From the NCBI GenBank assembly GCA_040877875.1, contig JBBDNC010000027.1, positions 1-7,152 on the forward strand: 7,152 bases of DNA. The letters are read 5' to 3'. Of the stretch, positions 1 to 5,666 are shown in pieces (the stretch's first letter is position 1; every line of letters starts with the position of its first letter). The notes below the pieces were generated by a model. That model worked only from the letters and a program-made list of their open reading frames with translations, ran no database searches and was not told where the DNA came from. A program made the translations under genes and the position numbers. The stretch comes from JBBDNC01 sp040877875 (lineage in GTDB: Bacteria > Bacteroidota > Rhodothermia > Balneolales > Balneolaceae).

Positions 1-39
1 ATTGGGCAAAAAGACGCTCATTTTTTGAACACGCAGTGA

Positions 40-55
40 TTTTGCAAAGCCTTCT
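40..55 (+). repeat. Left copy of a 16-bp inverted repeat (partner at 7102-7117)
   Basis: The sequence ttttgcaaagccttct occurs here and its exact reverse complement occurs at 7102-7117, just past hslU. A perfect 16-bp match is unlikely by chance in 7 kb. Both copies lie outside firm coding sequence. A TTGAAC hexamer precedes the 16-mer by 9 bp here and by 11 bp in the other copy read on the opposite strand, so similarity may extend beyond the exact core. A dispersed intergenic repeat family is the simplest reading. Ends of a mobile unit are less likely, because the genes between the copies are housekeeping genes. Confidence 0.6.
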
Positions 56-109
56 GAGAATAACTTATAAACATTCAATAGCCATCCGTCCGACGGCGAA
101 TCACCCTTT

Positions 110-130
110 AAAAGATACAACATATCTTTT
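110..130. repeat. Perfect 8-bp inverted repeat (AT-rich hairpin or operator)
   Basis: AAAAGATA (110-117) and TATCTTTT (123-130) are exact reverse complements around the 5-base spacer CAACA. A TTGACA hexamer (135-140) follows within 5 bp. The element lies just before or at the likely start of the lipoprotein gene, so it could be a regulator site or an RNA hairpin at the start of its mRNA. A shorter inverted repeat, CCGTC-c-GACGG, lies at 86-96. No T-run follows, so it is not a good + strand terminator. Confidence 0.4.
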
Positions 131-674
131 GCGATTGACATCAAACTTTTCATACCTGCAATTTCGGTTCAGGTCTTCTCTGGCCGTGTTCTGGATCCTT
201 TTTCTGTCCGCCCTGGTGAGTTGCGGACAGCAGGACGACCAACGGGAGTTCGAGCGTGAAGCCTACAGTTCCCCTGAAAATTTCACTGAGACCCAAAACG
301 GCCACGAAATTGTTCGGGAGGACCCGGACGACTGGCGTATTGCTCCTTTTTTTGAGGGTTTGGTTGATGAAGTCACCCCGGCATGGCCCAACCCGGTACA
401 GTCGACCGATGCAGTTAACCTCCAGGTGACATTATCAGGCACACAATCTGTAATGGGATTTACTCTGTATCCTTTGGACCCTGAAACCGGCGAACTTAGA
501 GCCCCAATATTTGATGACCAGGGAACCCATGACTTCGGGATTTTATCCATTCAGTTCAATGCGAACGAACTATTCGAATTCACCAATCCCGAGAGCAGAG
601 TAGACCTGTATCGCGTGGTCTTATTTGACCGTAATGGGAACATAATCAGTTATGGAGATATCATGGTCAACTGA
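129..674 (+). CDS. Predicted lipoprotein of unknown function, possibly surface-exposed
   Basis: I do not recognise the family. The frame is open from position 36 (GTG), but residues before the hydrophobic stretch look non-coding, and there is no ATG upstream of the signal peptide. The start is therefore probably TTG at 129 or 135; the choice is uncertain. From 129 the product is 181 aa. It has an Arg-containing n-region, a hydrophobic core (AVFWILFLSA) and a lipobox ALVSC with the acylated Cys at residue 32. The residues after Cys, GQQDDQ, resemble the acidic lipoprotein export signal known from Bacteroidota, which would send it to the cell surface. An acidic linker follows. Residues about 80-181 alternate polar and hydrophobic residues as in a beta-sandwich, with a WPNP motif at 86-89. 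The gene stands alone and ends in its own terminator-like hairpin. Confidence 0.65.
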   Translation: MRLTSNFSYLQFRFRSSLAVFWILFLSALVSCGQQDDQREFEREAYSSPENFTETQNGHEIVREDPDDWRIAPFFEGLVDEVTPAWPNPVQSTDAVNLQVTLSGTQSVMGFTLYPLDPETGELRAPIFDDQGTHDFGILSIQFNANELFEFTNPESRVDLYRVVLFDRNGNIISYGDIMVN

Positions 675-680
675 TTTTTT
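644..680 (+). terminator. Probable intrinsic terminator overlapping the lipoprotein stop codon
   Basis: AATCAGTT (644-651) and AACTGATT (669-676) are perfect 8-bp reverse complements. Inside the loop, ATG (652-654) can also pair with CAT (662-664). The 3' arm runs straight into six T residues (675-680). The lipoprotein stop codon TGA (672-674) lies inside the 3' arm. The stem is poor in GC, so termination may be partial. Confidence 0.5.
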
Positions 681-704
681 CTACTCCTCCCCCCAACGGA
701 CCGG

Positions 705-738
705 TTACCGACTTCGGGTATCGGCTGACTTACCGACT
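705..738. promoter_or_regulatory. 9-bp direct repeat in the gap upstream of the winged-helix gene
   Basis: TTACCGACT occurs at 705-713 and again at 730-738, 25 bp apart start to start. It lies in the 221-bp gap (675-895) between the lipoprotein terminator and the first gene of the carrier/murA operon. Directly repeated boxes upstream of a small DNA-binding protein gene could be operator sites, but chance cannot be excluded for 9 bp. I see no ORF, RNA gene or clear promoter in the rest of this gap. A TAATAT hexamer at 881-886 is the only -10-like string and lacks a good -35. Confidence 0.25.
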
Positions 739-895
739 CAACATCCAGGAAGCCGTAACCTGCGAGTGAATCTCTTTGGCTTTCATATCCTCACACTCTA
801 TCTTTTCTAACCCGGATATCTCACGAAGTCAAAAATTGCTGAGGGCAAGGTGGAGAATTTCTGTTCCGAAAAACTGACTTTAATATGAACCCTTT

Positions 896-1159
896 ATGAA
901 ACTTACTGCCACCGAGCGTCACATACTCAGTTTTTTAATCTACCCCGAATCCTTTCATCAGCTTTTGGAAGAATCGGGATTGCAAAGAGGCTCTCTTCGA
1001 GCAGATTTAATGCATCTCGTCAGTCATGGATATATTGAAGTCTACCTTGCCGACCAAGAGACGCTCGTCTCCCCCTTTTATGATACAGACAACATGGAAC
1101 AATTTTCCTATAAAGCTACCAAGACAGGGATAAACGCCATAAGGCAATATGCAGTTTGA
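896..1159 (+). CDS. Small winged-helix-like protein of unknown function
   Basis: This 87-aa protein has the layout of a minimal winged-helix DNA-binding domain. A first helix (about 5-15) is followed by a helix-turn-helix (about 18-45, with GLQRGSLRADLMHLVSHGYI resembling the recognition helix). An acidic loop follows, then a strand and final helix with FSYKATKTGINAIRQY, which resembles the wing and last helix of PadR/MarR-like proteins. No ligand or dimerisation domain is present. Its stop codon lies 11 bp inside the biotin-carrier gene, so the two are probably translationally coupled. No Shine-Dalgarno sequence precedes the ATG. It may be an autoregulator of this operon or a small structural partner; the fold call is by pattern only and no family name can be given with confidence. 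Confidence 0.6.
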   Translation: MKLTATERHILSFLIYPESFHQLLEESGLQRGSLRADLMHLVSHGYIEVYLADQETLVSPFYDTDNMEQFSYKATKTGINAIRQYAV

Positions 1160-1658
1160 AACTGAACTCAAGGACAAAAATCATACAGTGCTTCTGAATG
1201 AAGATTTAACAGAAGCTAAAGTGAACGAAAATACGTTTGCTGTACATTGGACCCGGCAGCCTCACGGCCGAATCCTGTTAAGAATGGGGAACGAACTTTA
1301 CAAAATTGACAACGTCAAAATAGAGGGTCAGAAAGTAACGTTTACAGTTAACGGGCACTGGAACACGGTAGTTGTCAAGGATGAACAGGAGCTTTTGCTT
1401 GAACGGCTCGGGTTTAAAACGCATACCGTCATTTCTGCAGGAAGGGTACGTGCACCGATGCCGGGCAAGATTCTCGAAATCAGAGTCAAACAAGGGGATC
1501 AGGTGGAACCGGGCGACCCGGTAGTCATTCTCGAAGCCATGAAAATGGAAAATGAACTAAAATCACCTGTCGCCGGAATCGTTGAGACTGTAGACGTACA
1601 GGTCAATGAGTCCGTTGACAAAAATCAAACACTTATAGAAATAAAACCACGTGGATAA
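1149..1658 (+). CDS. Biotin carboxyl carrier protein (acyl-CoA carboxylase biotinyl subunit)
   Basis: The 169-aa product carries a C-terminal biotinyl domain (about 98-167). The EAMKMEN motif places the biotinylated lysine at K132, and the APMPGKI strand comes before it. Biotin protein ligase attaches biotin there; the arm then carries CO2 between the biotin carboxylase and carboxyltransferase sites. Residues about 25-90, ending in DEQELLLERLGF, resemble the linker domain before the biotinyl domain in propionyl-CoA/acyl-CoA carboxylase alpha chains. This is unlike the Ala/Pro-rich N-terminus of classical AccB. No carboxylase subunit is encoded nearby, so its partner enzyme must lie elsewhere. 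It overlaps the preceding gene by 11 bp and murA by 8 bp. A weak AAGG lies 4 bp before the ATG. The domain call is firm; the substrate is not known. Confidence 0.88.
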   Translation: MQFETELKDKNHTVLLNEDLTEAKVNENTFAVHWTRQPHGRILLRMGNELYKIDNVKIEGQKVTFTVNGHWNTVVVKDEQELLLERLGFKTHTVISAGRVRAPMPGKILEIRVKQGDQVEPGDPVVILEAMKMENELKSPVAGIVETVDVQVNESVDKNQTLIEIKPRG

Positions 1659-2925
1659 ATTTATCATAGAAGGCCCCACTCCTTTGCAAGGTACCATCCC
1701 AATCAGTGGATCTAAAAATGCAGCCCTGCCTTTGATGGCAGCCTCCCTTCTTGCCGATGGACCCACAACAATTTCTTATGTCCCGAAGCTGAAGGATATC
1801 TATACATTCAATAATGTGTTACGGGCAACAGGTACACAGGTCGATTTTAATGAAGAGTCCAATGAACTGTCGATTGACCCTTCTTCACTCACAAGGAATG
1901 AAGCTCCGTATGAACTGGTTCGAAAAATGCGTGCTTCGTTCTACATGCTGGGAGCTTTGTTCGGAAGATGCGGAAAAGCACGCGTCTCCCTCCCCGGAGG
2001 GTGTGCCTGGGGACCCCGTCCGGTTGACCTTCACCTGAAGGGGATGCAGGCCATGGGAATCGAAATAGGCCTTGATGAAGGATATGTAGTCGCCAATTCA
2101 CAAAACAAATACGTGAGAGGAGGCAGCTTTACACTCAATCCAAGTAGTGTGGGAGCGACCATCAATCTTGTACTGGCCGCTGTTTTGAGAGCTGATCATT
2201 TCACCCTTTACAATGCTGCCAAAGAACCTGATGCCGTACTACTGTGCAAGGCTCTCCGGAAAATGGGAGCGGATATCGATGGTATCGGGACAGATACCCT
2301 TACGGTCAGAAAAGTCGGTATGCTGGAAAATCAGAAGCTAAGAAATGCACCCGACCGGATTGAAACGGGAACCTTTATGATCGCTTCAGCCATGATGCCG
2401 GATTCCGAAGTGACCCTGACCGATTGTAAACCTGAAGATCTGGGATACTTTCCGGATGCGTTTAATAGAACCGGGGCATCCGTACACACAGAAACGGATA
2501 AAATTCACATCAAAGCACCTGACAGGTTGCCCGCCCTTTCCGTAAAAACGGAAACTTATCCGGGTTTCCCGACGGATTTACAAGCTCAATGGGCTACGAT
2601 GATGACCCAGGCCGAAGGAACCTCCAGGGTGACTGACACTATCTATTTTGACCGGTTCAGTTATGTCCCCGAATTAAAACGTCTCGGGGCCGAAATGCAA
2701 GTCCATAAAAACACCGTAACGATACACGGTAAATCGAAGCTTGAAGGAGCTTCCGTAATGAGTACGGACCTTCGCGCAAGTGTAAGCCTGGTACTGGCCG
2801 GGATGGTTGCCCGAGGAAAGAGCGAAGTGTTACGCGTTTATCACCTGGATCGTGGCTATGAGGGGCTTGAGAAAAAGCTGAATGCTGTTGGAGCACGGAT
2901 TGAACGGGTCCAGGCAAACGATTAG
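1651..2925 (+). CDS. murA: UDP-N-acetylglucosamine 1-carboxyvinyltransferase (MurA)
   Basis: MurA transfers enolpyruvate from phosphoenolpyruvate to UDP-GlcNAc in the cytoplasm, the first committed step of peptidoglycan synthesis. The 424-aa length fits the family (E. coli 419). Family residues are visible: K22-N23 in GSKNAAL, R94 in MRAS, and C118 in the loop LPGGCAWGPRPVD (E. coli Cys115, the fosfomycin target). D309 in PGFPTD is the counterpart of catalytic Asp305; R335, D373-L374-R375 and R401 match the remaining conserved arginine sites. With Cys rather than Asp in the loop, it is predicted to be fosfomycin-sensitive at the target level. The start is GTG at 1651, overlapping the biotin-carrier stop by 8 bp, which suggests coupled translation. 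No hairpin terminator is visible downstream. Confidence 0.97.
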   Translation: MDKFIIEGPTPLQGTIPISGSKNAALPLMAASLLADGPTTISYVPKLKDIYTFNNVLRATGTQVDFNEESNELSIDPSSLTRNEAPYELVRKMRASFYMLGALFGRCGKARVSLPGGCAWGPRPVDLHLKGMQAMGIEIGLDEGYVVANSQNKYVRGGSFTLNPSSVGATINLVLAAVLRADHFTLYNAAKEPDAVLLCKALRKMGADIDGIGTDTLTVRKVGMLENQKLRNAPDRIETGTFMIASAMMPDSEVTLTDCKPEDLGYFPDAFNRTGASVHTETDKIHIKAPDRLPALSVKTETYPGFPTDLQAQWATMMTQAEGTSRVTDTIYFDRFSYVPELKRLGAEMQVHKNTVTIHGKSKLEGASVMSTDLRASVSLVLAGMVARGKSEVLRVYHLDRGYEGLEKKLNAVGARIERVQAND

Positions 2926-3034
2926 TGTGCTGTACCGGACATCAAATACCGAATTTGAAATGGTAAACGAAAAGAGAACATCAACATCCTTATTTTTTAC
3001 AAACTTTCTACTATATTGAAAGGAGATGGATTCA

Positions 3035-3079
3035 ATGTCCCCGGAACGATTTGTAAAGATCTTAAAATATTGTTTTTAA
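3035..3079 (+). CDS. Possible 14-aa leader peptide with a strong Shine-Dalgarno site
   Basis: The ATG at 3035 opens a frame reading MSPERFVKILKYCF and then stop. AAAGGAGA at 3019-3026 matches the canonical anti-SD in 7 of 8 positions if compared with AAAGGAGG, with 9 nt between GGAG and the ATG. No other gene in this window has an SD of this strength. It could be a regulatory upstream ORF, the remains of a decayed gene, or chance. The peptide has no recognised motif. Confidence 0.3.
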   Translation: MSPERFVKILKYCF

Positions 3080-3098
3080 AAGTTTTATATACTTTATA

Positions 3099-3142
3099 CC
3101 GGCTTTATTTGTGGTTTGATGTTGCGCTCAGTCGCAAGCCGG
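3099..3142 (+). ncRNA. Compact stacked stem in the ribonuclease leader region
   Basis: CCGGC (3099-3103) pairs with GCCGG (3138-3142). Immediately inside the 3' arm, TTGCG (3122-3126) pairs with CGCAA (3133-3137) around the 6-nt loop CTCAGT. The two stems would stack on one side, leaving an 18-nt bulge on the 5' side. The TT after CCGGC can compete for the AA of the inner stem. It lies in otherwise AT-rich DNA. It resembles no riboswitch class I know, and no T-run follows, so it is not an intrinsic terminator. Confidence 0.35.
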
Positions 3143-3265
3143 ATAGACGTACATTTCCACAGGACATCGTTCTAAATACTCATCCATCCCCTATTTTTAA
3201 CAGGAATTTTAATTACGCTCGTCTATGCTCTGCGTCTTATCCTGTCAGATCGACTTGTAATGAAG

Positions 3266-3293
3266 TTGGAAAAATCTTGATTAGCGGTATAAT
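3266..3293 (+). promoter_or_regulatory. Candidate promoter for the rng-hslV-hslU operon
   Basis: TTGGAA (3266-3271) and a perfect TATAAT (3288-3293) are separated by 16 bp. Transcription would begin near 3300, giving a leader of about 47 nt before the ribonuclease ATG at 3347. The -10 is a sigma70 consensus rather than the TAnnTTTG form used by many Bacteroidota, so usage depends on the host. A weaker AT-rich candidate lies near 3070-3097. Confidence 0.4.
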
Positions 3294-3346
3294 CACACCT
3301 TTGAAATTGTGGCAGAGTGACGTGTGTACGAAATTTGCATATCTGC

Positions 3347-5086
3347 ATGAAGAATCAAATTATTATCCACTCCTCGGGCAAACAGACCCGAATAGCACTT
3401 ATAGAAAATGGTGAATTAGCACAATTATTTATTGAATCGGAAGACAACCAACGCACCGTTGGCGATATTTACATTGCCCGTGTACACAAAGTTATGAGTG
3501 GCATTCGGGCGGCATTTATCGATGTTGGTATGCAAAAAGATGCATTTCTTCACTTTTCCGATGCAGGCGATCACCTCGGGTCATATTTAAAAATGCTGAA
3601 CGGTGAGAACAGCATCAGCAAACATGCCCAAAAACAACTCGATAAGTTTGATAAGCTGTCAAACTACGATAAACAGATCCTGGCGGGTAAATTACTCCAG
3701 TCGGATCAGCGCCTTCTGGTCCAGATTGTTAAAGAGCCTATCGGGTCGAAAGGCCCTCGTGTCTCCACGGATATTACGATCGCCGGACGGTTTTTGGTTC
3801 TCATTCCGATGGGACAATACATAGCCGTCTCCCGGAAAATCAGCAATTATAAAGAGCGCCGCCGTCTGAAAAGTGTAGTCGGTTCCATGCTTCCTGACGG
3901 TTTTGGAGTCATTATCCGGACTGTTGCAAAGGGTCAGGATAAACAGGCCCTGGAAGATGACATGCGAAATGTCTTGAAAAAGTGGGAGAAGATACTAAAC
4001 AAGCTTGAAACGGCTAAACCTCCTGCCCTTCTCTACAAGGATCTGGATATGACCGAGAGCTTGGTTCGTGACCTGTTTGCAAAAAATTACGACCGTGTTC
4101 TCATTGATGATTATACACTCTACAAATCCATTAAGGAGTACGTCTCACAGATTGCCCCCAAAATGGTTCCCAATGTCCAACTCTACAAGGACCGGGAACA
4201 TATCTTTGACCATGTTAACATCTCTGAGGATGTGAATTCCATCTTTAGTCCCCGGGTAAGAATGAACTCCGGCGGATACCTGATTTTTGAACAGACCGAA
4301 GCCATGTATGTGGTAGATGTAAACTCCGGTCCCTATGCAGCCAAACAGAAACAAGAAGACAATTCACTGAAAACCAATCTTGAAGCTGCCCGTGAAATTG
4401 CCAAGCAATTGAGGTTACGGGATATCGGCGGTATCATAGTTGTTGACTTCATCGATCAGCGGGATGATAAAAACCGAAAAAAAGTTTACGACGAATTAAA
4501 AAAGGAATTCAAAAAAGATCAGGCAAAGACCAATGTAATCGGTATGAGCGATTTTGGCCTGGTTCAGATCACACGCCAGAGGATCCGGCCGAGTGTGGTC
4601 AACTCCGTCTCAAAAGTCTGTCCGATGTGTGGCGGCTCGGGTACGGTTGTAACACGCGATACGATTGTAACCGATATAGAAGGGTGGCTGAGCAAATTTA
4701 AAAACAGTACGGAATATCGAGCCGTTGACATCTACATCAATCCCTTCCTGAAATCATTTCTCACCAAAGGGTTTTTCAGTATCCGGTGGCGCTGGATGTT
4801 AAAATATCGTCTTAAAATTTCACTCATTGCAGACGATACGATCTCCCTCAATGAATTTAAGGTTACACTGGCTGGTTCTGATATCAATATCACAGAAGTG
4901 GTTATGCGGGGAGAAAAGATAGATGAGCTCCTTGAACGGGCAGACAATGAGTTGGAGGAATTGGACAATAGTAAACCCAAACGTGAGAATCTTGATTATT
5001 TCTCCAAAGATGAAAACGGAAAGGGTACTCAAAACGACAGCCGGGAAAAACGTCCGCCAAGACCACAGAGAACCCAGAACCAATAA
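3347..5086 (+). CDS. rng: RNase E/G family endoribonuclease
   Basis: This single-strand-specific endoribonuclease should act in mRNA decay and rRNA processing in the cytoplasm. The start ATG at 3347 gives 579 aa beginning MKNQIIIHSS, typical of the family; a GTG ten codons earlier is open but less likely. An S1 domain (about 35-145) carries a lysine-rich helical insert (about 80-118) that looks longer than in E. coli RNase G. R191-T192 in VIIRT match the 5'-monophosphate sensor. The DNase I-like catalytic part has Asp324 (YVVDVNSG) and Asp367 (VVDFIDQ), which bind Mg2+. C425-P-M-C428 is the zinc-link that holds dimers together. The last 35 residues are low-complexity and end in a basic Arg/Pro/Gln tail, far shorter than the degradosome scaffold of E. 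coli RNase E. hslV begins 28 bp downstream, so the genes probably form one operon. Confidence 0.94.
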   Translation: MKNQIIIHSSGKQTRIALIENGELAQLFIESEDNQRTVGDIYIARVHKVMSGIRAAFIDVGMQKDAFLHFSDAGDHLGSYLKMLNGENSISKHAQKQLDKFDKLSNYDKQILAGKLLQSDQRLLVQIVKEPIGSKGPRVSTDITIAGRFLVLIPMGQYIAVSRKISNYKERRRLKSVVGSMLPDGFGVIIRTVAKGQDKQALEDDMRNVLKKWEKILNKLETAKPPALLYKDLDMTESLVRDLFAKNYDRVLIDDYTLYKSIKEYVSQIAPKMVPNVQLYKDREHIFDHVNISEDVNSIFSPRVRMNSGGYLIFEQTEAMYVVDVNSGPYAAKQKQEDNSLKTNLEAAREIAKQLRLRDIGGIIVVDFIDQRDDKNRKKVYDELKKEFKKDQAKTNVIGMSDFGLVQITRQRIRPSVVNSVSKVCPMCGGSGTVVTRDTIVTDIEGWLSKFKNSTEYRAVDIYINPFLKSFLTKGFFSIRWRWMLKYRLKISLIADDTISLNEFKVTLAGSDINITEVVMRGEKIDELLERADNELEELDNSKPKRENLDYFSKDENGKGTQNDSREKRPPRPQRTQNQ

Positions 5087-5114
5087 CCCAGTACATTAAC
5101 CGTTAACCAAAATA

Positions 5115-5666
5115 ATGAATTCAGATCTTTCAAATTTACACGCGACTACCGTACTTGGCATGATTCATAACGGTAAAGCTGCTATTGGCGGGGACGGTCA
5201 GGCCACTCTCGAAAAAACGATTATGAAAGCGACTGTCCGAAAAGTGAGAAAGCTTCAAAACGGAAGTGTACTGGCCGGTTTCGCCGGTTCTACTGCGGAT
5301 GCTTTTACCCTGTTTGACAAATTTGAGGAAAAACTGAGCAGCTACAATGGGAATTTGCAACGGGCGGCTGTGGAACTTGCCAAAGAGTGGAGAAAAGACA
5401 AGTTTTTACGAAAATTGCAAGCCTTGCTTGCCGTCATGGACAAAGAGACGGCATTGATCATCTCCGGGCAAGGGGATGTCATCGAGCCTGACGATAAACT
5501 GCTGGCCATTGGAAGTGGCGGCACCTATGCACTGGCGGCTGCCCGGGCACTCTCTGAAAATGCCCCGGGTCTTTCAGCGTTGGAAATTGTTGAAAAGTCT
5601 CTGCACATCGCTGCAGACATTGATATATACACGAATCATAATATAACCATTCTGGAAATTGACTAA
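5115..5666 (+). CDS. hslV: ATP-dependent protease subunit HslV (ClpQ)
   Basis: HslV is the proteasome-like threonine peptidase that forms a double hexameric ring capped by HslU in the cytoplasm. The 183-aa sequence has the N-terminal nucleophile motif ATTVLG: T11 becomes the catalytic N-terminal threonine after removal of a 10-residue propeptide. G25-DGQ and K43 (K33 in mature numbering, in VRKVRKL) match the active site, and GSGGTYALAAA (about 133-143) is the conserved glycine-rich segment. E. coli HslV loses only Met, so the 10-residue leader is a real difference. The ATG at 5115 has no SD. Its end overlaps hslU by 8 bp, which fits the need for matched amounts of the two subunits. Confidence 0.97.
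   Translation: MNSDLSNLHATTVLGMIHNGKAAIGGDGQATLEKTIMKATVRKVRKLQNGSVLAGFAGSTADAFTLFDKFEEKLSSYNGNLQRAAVELAKEWRKDKFLRKLQALLAVMDKETALIISGQGDVIEPDDKLLAIGSGGTYALAAARALSENAPGLSALEIVEKSLHIAADIDIYTNHNITILEID

Larger units (their letters stand above)
2926..3346 (+). other. 421-bp AT-rich gap, candidate leader region of the ribonuclease gene
   Basis: No conventional gene fits here. A 132-codon TTG-initiated frame (3016-3414) crosses it, but it resembles no protein I recognise and runs out of frame into the ribonuclease. The gap holds a short ORF behind a strong SD (3035-3079), a compact stem structure (3099-3142), a possible long-range pairing of ATAGACG (3143-3149) with CGTCTAT (3220-3226), and a TATAAT promoter (3266-3293). 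Depending on where transcription starts, the mRNA leader could be about 45 nt or over 300 nt. RNase E in enterobacteria controls its own mRNA through a long 5' UTR, so a sensor role is conceivable, but that is inference. Confidence 0.4.

Noticed and set aside
7..27. CAAAAA/TTTTTG hairpin near the left end as a terminator of an upstream gene
   Set aside because: Six A-T-rich pairs with a 9-nt loop and no T-run after it; too weak, and the upstream gene is not visible.
881..895. TAATAT hexamer just before the winged-helix gene, which would imply a leaderless mRNA
   Set aside because: No acceptable -35 or Bacteroidota-type -33 element stands at the right distance; such AT-rich hexamers are common.
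885..899. Four-codon ORF (ATG to TGA) whose stop overlaps the winged-helix start codon
   Set aside because: Too short to separate from chance and without an SD.
3016..3414. 132-codon TTG-initiated + strand frame across the murA-rng gap
   Set aside because: Its composition does not look like protein, its 3' end overlaps the ribonuclease start out of frame, and the ribonuclease frame there is clearly real.
5096..5108. Tandem TTAACC repeat between rng and hslV
   Set aside because: Two 6-mers in a 28-bp spacer; no symmetry or context to support a regulatory site.
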